Shown here: positions 24,101 through 38,311 of the stretch, piece after piece
Layout of the letters: every line of letters begins with the position of its first letter
Position numbering within the stretch: the first letter of the stretch is position 1
NCBI GenBank assembly: GCA_016801885.1
Contig: CM028882.1
Location: 15,145,047 to 15,209,046, forward strand
Direction: 5' to 3'
DNA from: Toxotes chatareus
Taxonomy: Eukaryota > Chordata > Actinopteri > Toxotidae
Length of the DNA: 64,000 bases
The notes under the pieces: model-generated
What the model was told of the DNA's origin: nothing
The model's database searches: none
What the model saw: the letters and a program-made list of their open reading frames with translations, nothing else
Translations under genes and position numbers: made by a program

Positions 24101-27100
24101 AGATCTGTAATGAGAGCAATTTCATCTTAACATCACACATTTTGTTTGAAGTTTTTTTTAAGTTTGAGAATGTGGAGTGAGAATGATGTGATTACACTTC
24201 TCTTAACTTGCCAAGAGCCACTGCTCTGGTTTCTGACCATTGTCTCCTGAGCAGCATTGTTATAAGGCATTACCCTATTTAACATGCCACAACAATCAGG
24301 AAACTTCCTGTCAGTTTGCTGCTGCTGTCCTTGGTGATTTAGCAAATGAAATATGTTAACTAGTGGTTCATGTCACAATGGCTGTGGTGGTTGTCTTACA
24401 GTTGATTTACCTGATTGAGGATATCTGTGTTGTTTGAGTAGACAGCCACCTGCTGGCGGGGATGATGAACTGTGTCATTGATGGACAAGAGAACCACCAG
24501 ACCGTCGTAGCCATGGCGATGACTGAATGATTTCAGTCCATCCACATAAGCATGCCAGTCCTGTAAGAGAGAAAAGAAAGACAAACAATCAGAAAGGAAG
24601 AAAAAGGGAGAAGAAATCAACATCTGGAATGTTGATGAGGAGAGATGTTCGTTCCTCAGAGTTCCAACTTTTTTGAACTAATATTACTAATGAACAAAAA
24701 ATGAAAAAAGCAATTGTTACATTTTATCATAATAGTCTAAAAATTATAAATTAACATTTTAGTTACAGCTGTATGGGAAACTTTGTTAGACCCCTGGCTT
24801 TTATTGCGCATATGATTTAATTTTTTTAGTAAAACTTAAGTGCTTTCAAGTAAGCCTTCATCTGTAGCAATGAGAGACGAAGCTGTCAAGGCTCACAGAG
24901 GGGTAGAGAGACACTTTGTGATTTATTGTTTGAAAATTAACTGTTTGCTCTTAAAACAGCCACCATGCACAGATTATGGTAATTCAGTGACACGCACAAT
25001 GATTGATGGATGGAAAGTTGCATTAATTAATTGTTTTGTTTGTCAAGGGAACTTGTTTTTTCTTTGTCTCTGAAATGATTAACAACAGTGTTATGGCACC
25101 CATAATTTGCAGTGCAGGGTTACGCACAAAGTGTGCAAAGTGATACTTTTGAAAACATATTTGCTTGATTAATCTAGATTTGTTGTACAACTGTTTGTTT
25201 TGCGAAGTTCTCAAAATTGTTCTTGTGCTTATTTAAGTAGGACTTTTAAACAAAAGACATAGTTGTAGTAGAACTAACAGAGGACATTTGACATGCATCT
25301 GTGTGCCTGGCATTCATGAAAACATATTTCTTTTTTTTTTTTTTGCCATAGTCCAATGATCTACTTGACTTTCAATGTGTATGCTATGTATGTTTTTTAT
25401 TGTCTGTGTGCTGTGTACTACTGTGTGTGTGGTCCTTCTGTCTGTTTGAGCCTGTGTATGTGTGAGTTTTGTATTTGTACGGGTCCACTGAAAATGATTG
25501 ATGAGTGCTTCAGGCGCTGTATCTGCCCAGGCTGTGTCAATATTAACCTGTGAGGTCGAGGGGGCTACAACACTCCTCCCCCTATTCCTCCCTCCTCCCC
25601 TCCATCTTTCTCTCTCTCCACAATATGGCTGTTGTCATACTCAGGCCCATCAATCCTCACACATACACACACAACTGTCACTTCACTGACACTGCCATTT
25701 CTCAACACTGATATCCTGATGAGTGCAATGAAGCCTCCCAAGATTCGTTAAAACACACATATTCACTCACTTAAGTACAAAGACACAAGTGAAAGCACAT
25801 GTGACCCTAACTCATGAAGATACACTCATAAATCCACCAGTCGTCTACTGTACTCTCAGTGTATGAACAAACATGTAACAGTATGTACACATATGAGCTC
25901 GGGTAAGGCAATAAAGTGTTCATGACTTACAGTACAATATAAACAGAAATGATCAGATGATGCCGATACTCTAAAGCTACTACCCAGCTGCGTGCATATG
26001 CACACACACATACTCGCGCACACAGGCAGGGAAATATAGTCAGAAAACGAGCAGAGTGCAAATCTCCGAGATAACACGCAGGGCGACAGTCTGTCTGCCA
26101 TTTGGCTCTTAAGTGAGTAAATTACTACTCATATTGCCTGCCCCTCCTCTTTCTCCCTCTTTCTGCCACCCCGAGATACACAGATTGCCTTTTCTTATAA
26201 ATTACCAACATGTTAGCTATAAAAATCCACTTGCTAACTGTCTCAGAGAACCTTAGGATCCGGACACACAAACCTATATCTCAGTTGTTGAGCTTTTGGT
26301 AAGCAGAGATATCACAAACAAAGGGTTCCCTTCACTTTAAAGAGTAATCTTTATTCATTTTCCTTTTTATTCAAGAGCAGACAAACAGAGGAAACAATTT
26401 TCCACGACTCCAGATATTTCGAATATTCAGTTTTTATTTTTTAAACCTTAGCAGAGAAAAGCATACTAGTGTTTTTGCTTTCAGCTGTAAAATGACAGAT
26501 TGCTGAGAAATCACAAGTCTGTAAAAAGTAAGTAGCTGTCAAGAGCAGGCACTTGGATGAAGTAATATTTGTGGGAAGTGATGTTTCACTGATGCAACTG
26601 AAACAAAAGCAATCTCTTCCAAGTATTTCGGGTTTCCAAAAAATAACAGAAAACAGAATGAGCAACACAAACAAATGAGAAACAAAGGAAATGTGCTTCA
26701 CAACACAAAGATAGTAATACAACTATGGGACAAATAAAACCTATATCAAGGTTTCAAAACAACTTTTACACCCAAGACTGAGTATCGCTAAGAAAAGTAA
26801 AGGTTTTCTTCAAATGTTCTTAGAAATAAAGTTTCTGTTCTAACTTTTCAACAAGGTCCTTTGTGGACCTGTGACTGACAGCAAATGCAGTTGAACCCAC
26901 ACTCAGTATCACATCATAGAAAGTACTTGTGTCTTAAAAATGGAATTATTCTCCCTCCAGTGTAACTTTATGTATAACATATTCTGTTTTTTTTCCTTTT
27001 GGCATCATCTTATTTATGTGCCTTGTTTCTCAATAACCTGTGCACCTCTGTTTGTCTGTCACACTTTGCCTCCTCATGTCCTGCTTTCACACATTTCTCA

Positions 27101-30100
27101 GCTTCATCGTTCTCCCACTCTAGGCCCCAATCCCCCCCCCCCACACACACACACACACAAACACCCTCCCTCTCTCTTTGGTTGTCTTTGCTCCACAGGT
27201 AGCAAGTCTTTAGCGGCTGCTTGCAGTTCTCCCAACCTGCCATCATTATGCACAATAGCCTTAGGTACAAAACTCAGGCCTCATAACTCACGCCCCGCGC
27301 GCGTAAATTCCCGTGCAAACACAGTCAAAGCAAAAACACATTTCCTGCTGTCGCCAACATCTCCGGCAAAGAATTAATCAAGCGTTCATCCATTTAGGCT
27401 CTTTGCATACCCTTTCCGTCAGAACAGAGAACGCTAAGAGAGTTGCGAGTTCTTCTCAGGCGATCGTTTCGCCACCCTGATGAATCCATCAAGCGAGGTT
27501 TGATTTATACATCTGTCTGTGATCACAGCGGTACAGCTACAGCAAATGGGGTGGCAAGGAGCGAGCTGACACCACCCTGCTCAAACACACACATACAAAT
27601 GCGCACGCACGCGCACACGTGCAATATATACCATTTACCACACACACATGCACAGCCAAACTCACAAACCAACAGCTATACTCTCTTGTTCACACTCATG
27701 CGCATACACACATACTGCTTATGAAGTTTTTAGAGACAGAGGGAAAAGGGGAGGGGGGTACAAAAGTTTGCAGAGAAAGAAGCTCAAATGTCTTTATGTC
27801 TGTCTATCTCATATGGGCCTTCTCCGCATGCTTCATTCACTCAGCTCTAAGTGCAGGGATTTGGGGGCCAAGATGCAAGCACTGAGTCTATAAATGTTTT
27901 GTTTTGTTTATTTGTTTGCCCTCAAAGCCCGAGGAAGCCACAGGGGGAGAACGAAAATGGGGGAAGAGAAAGAATGAGTATTTCCAAAGAAATGATGAGA
28001 AGGAAACATCAGTGCAAGCTACTAGAGATACAGTGTGATGACTTTCCTGTGCAGTGGTTTTCCCAACGTGTTTAAACGCCATATTTTGTGTAAATGTAAC
28101 TGATTCTACAATGTGTGTTGCAGCCAAACAAATTTAAGACAAAATATTTCTTATTCCAGATAAAAGTGATGTGCATCTTTGTACCCTGCTACTGTGTCTA
28201 AAGCATGTAAAGAGCCACAACAAAAACAACACTGAACAGAGTAATCCGCAAATCCCCCAATGTAAATAGACGTAAAGTGTTTTGCATGCAGATTTGGAAT
28301 GAGGAATATTTGAATCATTTCTCAATTTGACATGGCTTCAGCAGCATGAATACTTTCACTAAGAAAATCACAGCAGTGCAAGAAAGAGAGAACCGGGAAG
28401 TCAGAGGAACAGAGAGATAGAGGGATGGAGGGGCGGGGCACCCTTGCTTCCTGGTCTTCAATCTTAGTCCCTGGGAGGCCCACCCTGCACCTGCTGTCTC
28501 CTAGTGCCGCTCATCAGAAAGGCATTTAGCGAGTGCTGTGGCTGCGGGCCCCTTCATTAGCAAGCATAATTATTTGTGCAAGTGGCGTAGGGCAAAACTG
28601 GCCCCGCATAAACAAACAGAAGGGCCGGAGGACTGTGAACAAACAACGCATTAGAGACAATCAACGTCGCCAACACAAAACCTATAGCAAACCTCAAATG
28701 CAGAGATGGACACGTACACGCGCGCACACAGAAAGAATAAAACAAACAAACGAGCAACACAAAACTTGATCCAAAATAATGTTAACTTGTACTCAAAAGA
28801 TTTTGTATACAAGTTAAAAATTTTTGTTACTACACACCGAAAACAAACAGCATTACAATTGTATCATGGCAGAACACTGAAGTTAAGTGTGTGTTTATAT
28901 CATAGTTCAAACCAAACTTTTACCATTTTCCCACCTTTCCCCTCTCCTCTGTCTCAGGAGTGGAAATATTACTGAAGATGACAGAAAACAGAAGAACTCT
29001 AAAACATACTGTAATATAGATGTCCATATTAACACATGCATGAAACACATTATTCGCATATTCATGGCTGTGTGTGTGTGTGTGTGTCTGTCCATCCCAC
29101 AGTTCATCAACTCCACAGCATGACAACTCTTCATCCGACCAAAGCTTCATCTGCCAGTGCTAATTACTGAGCCATGAAAACCTCTGATACACAAACACAC
29201 ACACTCTAGCATGGCAATGTGAATAATGTGTTTTTAGTGTTTCTTCATTTGAGCTTCATGTTAAGTGTTACACAAAACTTTTTACACCAGCAGGAAAAGC
29301 CTCCGAACGTCTGTTACATCCTTTCAACTAGCTGTCGTGTTTTTCATACCCACAGGTGATGCTGCACAGTGACTGCGTACCCCTGAGCAAGGCAGTTGAC
29401 CCCTATTGGTTCCTGCGGTGCTGGCCAACATAGTGCTGCTATCATTAGACAATATTGTGTTTCTGTGTGCTCTGTATGCAGGGACAAATTGGTGACTTTT
29501 AAAAAAATATATAGTCCCAATTAGCTTGAGTGTGTAAACATAACACTGTGTGGACTGAATACTTTGTCTTTTCTACAGTGAGATAACAGAGACAATTACA
29601 GCTACTATACAATGTTTCTGTCATAACATAAAAAACTGACAAAATATATGTAAAAAACACACAATACTACAACTAAAAACGATAAAAAGCTATTTATAAA
29701 TTCTCATATAAAAATATGCCAAGTACTTTTATTTCTTCCGTGATATACTGGTTTAGCCAAAGCTTGAAAATATCTAACCTTTCAATGAAATCAAACAGTA
29801 CACTGTTAACAATGCTAATAATATGTACATATCTAAAAGGAATATGTATTTACCTTTATTCTTCCCTAAAGTTCCCATCTATTCAGAACATGCAAGCTGG
29901 ATGTAATTGTTGCTCATTCCCAATATCATGGGACGCTTTTTTCACAATATTTCTTGAACAGTGTTTTGTGCCAAAGATGGACTAATTGTTTGAGGGACAG
30001 AGAAATATTTGCCTTTACGACTTCAAATTTAGCAAACATTGATGAGAAACATTCAGACTGTGACTTTCAAAGAATCAAGCTTCATTCATTTTCACTTTTC

Positions 30101-30294
30101 TTTTCTATAATAGGGGAAGCACACAGACTGACTAATGTATGTTTGTACAGTACAGAACAATACATTAGTCAGTCTATATGTGTCCATATCATTACATCAC
30201 ACACACTCTAAAGCTTTTTCTTCTCCTAACTAGGCAGTCACAGGCAGATTTGTTTTACCCAAAAAAATCTAACTCTGTCCTCTTTAACTGCTAT

Positions 30295-30359
<65 letters not shown>

Positions 30360-33300
30360 ACAAAAACCACACTTTGACAAACACATAACACATAAACCAT
30401 TAAAGACTAATTGAATCTAATTTATTTAGTTTTCTGGAAAGAATCATTTAAGGCAGAACTTCCCTAAGCCCCCTCAATAAATGACACTCTCATACCGTTT
30501 TAGTCTCTTTTCAAACACAATTAAAAAATAATATATAAATATATACACACTGCAAATGACATGCATATAAGGAGTTCATTTTGGAGCCCGATCTCAGGTC
30601 ATTAGTAACCCACCATGACGCTGTGGAGTTGGAGGGTCCGCTGGCGACACACAGGCCCCTGGCCATTTATTCTATATTAAGTCTCTAATGGGCCCTCTCT
30701 CTCTCTCTCTCTCTCTTACTCTCTCTTTCTTACTCCCTCTTGGTCTCTCTCTCTCTCTCCCCTGACACGCAGCATGTAGGCACAGCACTGGTAAAATATG
30801 CACAGAAAGTCCGGTGCGCACACGCAGACAAAGCCATTCAAATGAATGGTTATTTATTCGCTAAACGAGGATCTGGGTGTTTAATGTTCCTTGGACGTTA
30901 GGTAGTTTTCTGGGGGAGGCAGGAGGCAGAGCCATACCCCTACGGCTACAGACATCATTTATTTTACACATAGCCTAATACTGCACGCTAGGCAGCCGCT
31001 GAGAAAAATGGGCTTTGGAAGTGAGAAGGAGATACAAAAGAAATAATGAATGATTTCTTTTTTTTTTCTTGAAGAAGGGGGGGGGGGGTGAACACATTAG
31101 AAGTTGCAGCAGGGAGAAAAGCAAGGGGTAGGCTTAAAGGCTTAAAGCACCCTCTGTGAGAGTGTGTGTGTTTGTTGTGTGTGGTTGCAAATGCGAAGAG
31201 GAAGAACAAGAAAACGTCAGAGGTAGAAAGACAGAGAAGTTAACATAAACATTTCATAAATGTGTGTGGACATTTGTGCACATTTGAGTGTGTGTGTGTG
31301 TGCGCGCTGGATATCAGCGGGGAGGAAGGTGATACCTGGTTGTGTGTGAGGCTCTCAGGCCTCCATCTACATCTCATCCAAATGCAGAACATCACAGAAT
31401 CAGAGGGGGCTCCTGTGCTCGCATAAGAATACCTCCCCAAAATGACACAGCGCAGGTGAGATGTATCCAAAAACACGAAAGCCATCAGGAGTAACTTTTT
31501 TTTAAAAAGAAATATTGTTTTGTTGTTTTGTTTGCAAAATGGCAAACTTCAAATTCTCTTCCATCGCTCTTTTAATAGACCATACAAGTTTTCATGAGCT
31601 TCTCTCAAAACAGCTAACAAAAGGAAATACACTGAATTATATCCCAATATGATCACCATGATATATTAAAAGAAATGATCAGACTAATGAGACCACTAAT
31701 TAAGGCAATAAGGGTATTAATTGACCAATATTTCTAAGTCAGCACACTTATCTTTAAGTGTAGGATAAATGGATACATACACGCATTTTTAATTGTTCTC
31801 ATGCAGTTAGAAACATCTCATAAAATTCATTTAAACGTATTCAGTGAAGCTGTAAATCGTCTTTAAATTTTATTGACACTAAATGCGTCTTTAGACCTGA
31901 AACACTCGCCCAGTTAACATGATTCATCAACTGAGCTTCAGATAAATGAACTTGATCATTATCAGGTTTTCGGCCCTGCACAGCTGGGTCCAATTTACAC
32001 TTAATTAAACAAGGTCACGACTGAACTCTCTTCAACATTTAAATATTCACAGAGATCTTGTCATATTCCAAACAAAAAAAAAAAAAAAAATCCCCAAATG
32101 TCACTGGTAAATGGGTAGAAACGAAACAGAACCGTTTCAAGCTTTTTCATGATAACAACTTACCTGCTTATCTGTGGTCACAGAAGACAGTGCTATGGTC
32201 ATGTCTCCATCAGAAAACTCCTTCAGCTCCATTGTAAGCAGCCGCTCCAAGTCTACATCCAGTCAGTACACACAAACAGACTAACAGTTATATGAAAAAC
32301 ACACACAAAAGGATACAAAACGATTTCACAACAGACAGAAAAAAAACATAAGCATGAATGCCCTCTCCAGAAGTGAGAGGTAATTTAAAGGACGCTGCAA
32401 TGTTTGGATAATGTGACACTGAGCAATATGTGACACTACAGGGTTTAGCAACCACGGGATATAACAATTCTGCCCACAGCAGAACAAGGAGAAAGACTTT
32501 GGTAAATGTGTCCGCTACACACCTACAATCCACTCACACAGGTGTTTTAGCTCCACCCAGACAGGTTTAATTGGCCGGAGTGATTGGCTACACCCACTAG
32601 ACGGGGCATTTGTCAAACTCAGTCTAGTTATACCATTTACTATGTGGAGATTAGTTGTCACTAAATATTTACACGCAGGTACTGCCAGGTGTAACTGTCA
32701 AAAAGAAAACTGAGCTGACTCACAAAACTAATGTTACCTTGCTAATATATTGCAAAAGAGAGGTAATACTGTATGACTGATGCAGTCCCAACCCAGTGCA
32801 ACCCAGTTAAATGACTCATTACTTTTGAAACTAGCTGGCAGACTTACAAATATCTGGCATACCCCATTTCAGGGCCCTGGCATCACAATTCAAAATGTCT
32901 GCCATTAAAAAATCTATTAAAGTTGATGCTTCACCTGTTGCTGCTGTGCCTGTTATTTGCTTTATACCATGCATCCTGCATGAGATGACAATGTAGTGAG
33001 AATGACAGAGAACTGTTATTATCGTCATGATTAATGTGCATGATGAAACGGATAAGTTCTTCTTCAAATACGCACGTTGTAGCTTCGCTTGATCAGGTTG
33101 ACCAGCAGTGACATCACTCCATCGTTCCACGGATCTCATTAGCTCGTCCAGCTGTGCTGAGCGACGGCCATGTTTGTTCCACATAGCCTCACTTTGCATC
33201 CGCAAGGCCTCTGTAGACACACGAACACACAAACGTTTATGAGTGTGTCCAGCATGCACATTCTGGCTCTTATTCATACATTTGTGTAAGTTCACTGTGG

Positions 33301-34031
33301 GTTAAATAATAAGCACAACATGGCAGGGCTGTTTGAATTTCTGACTTTCAGAAATTAATCTAATAGCCTGAACTCCAGGTGTAGGGCATATAATCAGCAC
33401 TGCAACAAAGTTTGGCCTTCAGCCAAGAAGAGCCACTTACACTGAGTAGTGTTTTGCCTCATGATATATTATCTCACATATTTTTCTCGAGTCTCTGCTT
33501 TATTTAGTTTTTAGTGTACAATGTGATTTTTATTTTTATGTACATTTCGGGCCACTGTCAGATGTAAGAAAATCATTAATTGCCAATACTCATAAATAAA
33601 AGCAATTAATTACTGAATAACCTCTTGTGTTCAGCTGGACTCAATAAATAATATAATAACATAATAAATGACCTGAAAATCAAAGGATTGCTAAAATGTT
33701 GTTAAAATAGCCATAAATAGATAATGCCCAGTTCAGTATATAAACCCATAAAAAGTTTTATATATCCCCTGTCTAGCTACTAACCTCTTTAGGAATCAAT
33801 GAAACTGAAAATGCACTGTCCAAAGAACTCTCACTAATGAACTATGAGACCTGGACTACAAACACTACATCATTCTCCTTCTCTGATTGTCTTTCTGTCT
33901 CTGTACTTTGATCTTTTGTTTCACTCGCTCCACCTTAATTCACTTTTCCTCCATCAGGCCATTCTCTCTGTCTGTCTGTCTGCCTGCCTGCCTGCCTGCC
34001 TGCCTGTCTGTCTGTCTGTCTGTCTGTCTGT

Positions 34032-34080
<49 letters not shown>

Positions 34081-37000
34081 TGTCTGTCTGTCTGTAAATG
34101 CCACTGATAGGTGGCAGCAGAGAAGCAGCAGAATGTTATTGAACAGAGATCAGTCATGTCTCCTGTCCAACCTTTACACAGCTGCTTAACATCGACAGCT
34201 GGAGTACCTGTTTGGCAGCCAGTTTAACTGACTTAACAGTGCGTACACGCACACGCACATACACACTGCAAATTTACTACTCCATATCTACACTTCAATT
34301 TAATTTTACCCAAGCCAACAGGGATACTGTTTTCTCTATTATTGGATTTCCTTTCATCCTTTCAAACATTCACTAATTTATTTAGGACTTCTTGTGACAA
34401 CTTTTCTTATTTTGGCGGGAAAATAAAACTACTGTACCTGACAAAACAGGAACAACTCAATGGACTAACTTAAATAAAAAAAGGACTCACATTATGGGAC
34501 TCTGTGTGTCTTTCTGCACTCTGCCTTATTCACATTCACCACCCCTCATCTCTCTCTTCCTCCATCTCTCCTGGTGAGTGTTAAGCGAGTCATGTCAGGG
34601 GATTTGTGTGTGTCCTCCTTCATCGCCCCATTACTCCCCCTGGGGGGCGCCTGTGCCTCCCTCACCTCCGAGAGTCTCCCCCAGCGTTGCTCTGATGTGC
34701 TCCGCTGCCTCTTGAAGAATCTCCCTGGCGACTGTCGTCACCGCGGACGATGCCCCATCATCCCCTGCGTCTTGCTGCCCGTCATGATGGACCACTCGCA
34801 GGATGCTGGACTCCAAAGTGTGGTACTCAGAGCTAGGAGGGCGAGAATACAGGGGGGTGAAGGAGATATGGATAGCTGCAGGGGAAGGAGCGATGATTGT
34901 GAGGCATTTGCATAAATACAACTCGCCTTTGGGTCATGAGGGATGAACACATGCAGGCCTGAAACACACACCCAAACACACTCTCAATCTCATTTTTTGC
35001 ATCAACAAACACAGTCTTCTCAGCCAGGGCCCACTGTGTTTGGATATGTTTGTGGTCTGCATGTGTGTCTGTGTGTATCAGTATCACCACACACATTAAT
35101 CAGTGTTGGTCCAGTGAAAAATAAAACATCCTAAATTCACTGAACCCAGATTTTAATAACTTCCCTGGCGTCTCATCTATAAAGCAGTTAAAGATTAGCT
35201 GAAGTTATCAACAAACCTGGTGTTTATCTCTGGTGTGTGTGCTCTGACGTGATCTGCTTTTGTGTGTGTGTTTACCTATCTAGAAGTCCATCTCTCAGCA
35301 GTGTGAGTGAGAGTTTTCTGGTGTGATGAAGCTTCACGAGGTCTACATCCTGCCTCCACAGCAGCGAACTCTCCCAGAGTTTCACCCTCTGTAGATACCT
35401 CACCGTCTCCCCGGGCAACGCAACGTTACATCGCCGGTCGCACAACACTGGCAGACACAGTCCGCCTGAGGTTTCCTTCTAGGGGACACAGAGAGACAAA
35501 GTACATGAAACCAGATGCACGTTGGAGATAACAATAATAATAATTGTAATAAAAATATAGTGAAAGAATCTCTACAGGTCAGTCAAAGGCATTTTCATAG
35601 TGGATAATGTTTAACATAAGATGCATTTTGTTTGACACATCAGTGATACAGGGAAATCTTTTGCCCTACTACCACTTCACTGTTTAGCATATGATACATT
35701 TTCGCCATGGTAGCACTTTAGCTTATAGTGAATGCTAACAATGTTTTCGTGTACTTCCATAAAAGTAGCTGCTGACTGGACAAACAGCCACAGTTTTCAG
35801 ATTTTGGGAGATTATGCAGTACTTTGAAATAAGGAAATTGGAGGACCTGTAGGATTATATATAGTAGATAAAACTGACAGTGCTTGACAATACCTTTTAA
35901 CTTTTAAATAATTAGTCTTCACATCTTTTTCAGAAGAAAACACATGCACCCAAAAAGGCAGAATTCATGCTACCTGGCTGAGGTGTAGGGCTAAGCACAG
36001 TGTTGCGGCCACAGTGTCAACATCTGGCTCTGGTCCACCTAAAACAGCATGGATGGGATCTTCTGATGCATCTGGCTGGAATAACACACATACAAACATC
36101 CAATACATAGTTATTGTGTCTGTGGCTTGCTGGCTTTTTCATTTCTAAATGTTCTTGGCAAGGCATGATTGAGTGACACTTAATCTCTTTGTTATCCAAC
36201 ATCCAACAATCGAAGCAGGTGACAGTACAGTTTGATCTGATAGCTGATATAACTGTATCAGTTGAACCTCATCGAGCCAGTAAGGCTGTGTTAGATGACT
36301 GCAGCATTTTAAAATCAACAATATGCATTAATAATGAAATCGTGGCGCTGCTAGGTTTAGCTTGTGCTTGAAAGAGAATATTCCATTTGCACTACACAAG
36401 AGGCAAAACCAGTCATAACTGTGAAGCAACAATCAAAATTTTCACAGAGTAAATGTTTCACAGAGTATTGTGCTTTATCAGAGAAGTTATGAGTTTCATC
36501 AATTCTACTAAACAACAAACATTCCTCATTTATGTTAAGTGGACATTAATGACAGCTCCATTACAGAGATTAAACGTTCATCTCTGGGTGAAAAAGGCAG
36601 ATAATTAAGTTTCCAGCTTCATTTGCTGACTGGGTATTAGATTTTTATATGGCACACATTTTATGACACAGTTCCGGAGTTGCATTGCCTGATTCTGGCT
36701 CCATTGGTGTTTAAACACAGGTATTTGAGAGCACACATACATGTTTCAGAAATGTTTCAGGAATTCAAAACAAAAATCAAAATAGAAATGAGCAAAGGCT
36801 TCCTCTTTAATGACACACCTCCTCATAAATTACAGTTGCTCAAAGTAAAAGACAACAGTGCAAAAACTGATGGTAATGGGAACAAAATCACAGACAACCA
36901 TCCTCAGCCTGCTCTGTGTGTGTTCTGCATCTCTCTGTTTTATCTTAAAGAGATAAGCTGACTCACCACTAGTACAAGCTCGCCCTGCAGCCTGCACCAT

Positions 37001-38232
37001 TAATCAAGAAGCAAAATGTGGATACAATGAATATCATGTCTATCTGTAGCTCATCTTAATGGGCTTGTAGGATGCTCTGATGGGAGAGGATGCAGCAGCG
37101 AAGGGGAAGAAGCAAGTTTACAGAGACAAAAAGACTGCTAGAAAGATTTGACTGATCACGCTTCCTGACAAGATTCTTGCAGGTAGCTGAGAATGACAAA
37201 CTTTTGGTCACAAGCTCAGTTGTATATCCTCTAAGTGTCTTCCAACTTTAGCTAAAACAGGATACACTGGATTTGTGCCATTGACAAAACAACTCTGACA
37301 GAAGTTCATCAGGGCTGATATACTGAATGGTTGATATACTTTCGATAGAGTTTCTTCCTCTTCTTTTTTTAAAAATGAAAGTTATAGTTGCATTAAAGAG
37401 GTCCCAACATCTGACATTTACACAACAGCTTAGCTTCTGCAGAGCAGCAGAGCTTTGTTTGTATTTACAGTGATGCTGGAATATGAAACCTGGAACAATT
37501 AGCAAGCACATGTTATGAAAAGGATGATGAATGGATGAATGAATTTGTTAATGCTCAGCAATATCTAACAGGGTCTGTTTATACAAGGGAGCCTAATGCT
37601 ACCATTAGATCAATAAAATCGCGGTAATAATGTATAAGGAATAGACAAGTGTCTTGTTACAGTTCATAGGACCTTACCATCGGGCCAGATGGCTAAATGA
37701 AAAGAGCGGAGAAGAAGTGAGAGACCAAATCATAGAAAGGGAGGGGCTGGGGATTAGACTGAGGATGAAAAAGTAAAAAGTGCAGTGAGATTGGAGAAAG
37801 GAGGGCAAGGAGTTAGAAGGCTCTTATTAAAAAGGGGGATGAAATATAGGGTGCATGGGCAGCAGATTGATAAGACAGACATGTAGAAGAAGGTGGGGAG
37901 AGGGGAACAGGAAAAAAGGAGGCCAGGCAGGTGAACAAATGTGATAGGCAGAGGAAAGAGAAAGAAGGTGGAAGACATGAGATAAGAGTGAGTGAAGATG
38001 TGAGGCAAAGAAGTGGAAGGAGAGGGAGAGAACTCAAGGGGAAGGGAGGAACAGAAAGAGGAAAAGGTGTGTGAGAGAGAAGGAGAGGGGGAGGAGGACG
38101 TCTGCAGTGGGTTCCTTCATAGGAGGGAGAGAGTGAGAATAAATCAATACTAGATAGCCAGAGAAAAGGAAGCGATGCATTAGCAGGAGAAAAGGCCACT
38201 CAGTGTCTGTTCTCCTGCAGAGGGAGAACACT

Positions 38233-38311
<79 letters not shown>

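Larger units (their letters stand above)
24561..32163 (-). other. Large prune2 intron (7.6 kb)
   Basis: No coding exon is found on either strand. It contains a CA repeat (30298-30357), a 16-bp inverted repeat (30125-30175), a fish repeat fragment (about 29380-29440) and CT runs around 30700-30760. GC-richer segments at 28440-28700 and 30580-30690 look unlike their surroundings and might be conserved non-coding DNA. Confidence 0.5.

Noticed and set aside
33844..34189. Cys-Leu-Pro-rich repeat frames
   Set aside because: Translations of the CTGT/CCTG array.
37671..37692. 15-bp candidate microexon (minus) with TTTAG acceptor and GTAAGG donor
   Set aside because: Considered for prune2 exon 2, but its translation does not resemble the expected N-terminal segment.
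37813..38199. 128-codon minus-strand Ser/Leu/Pro frame
   Set aside because: Arises from a purine/pyrimidine-biased tract, not a protein.
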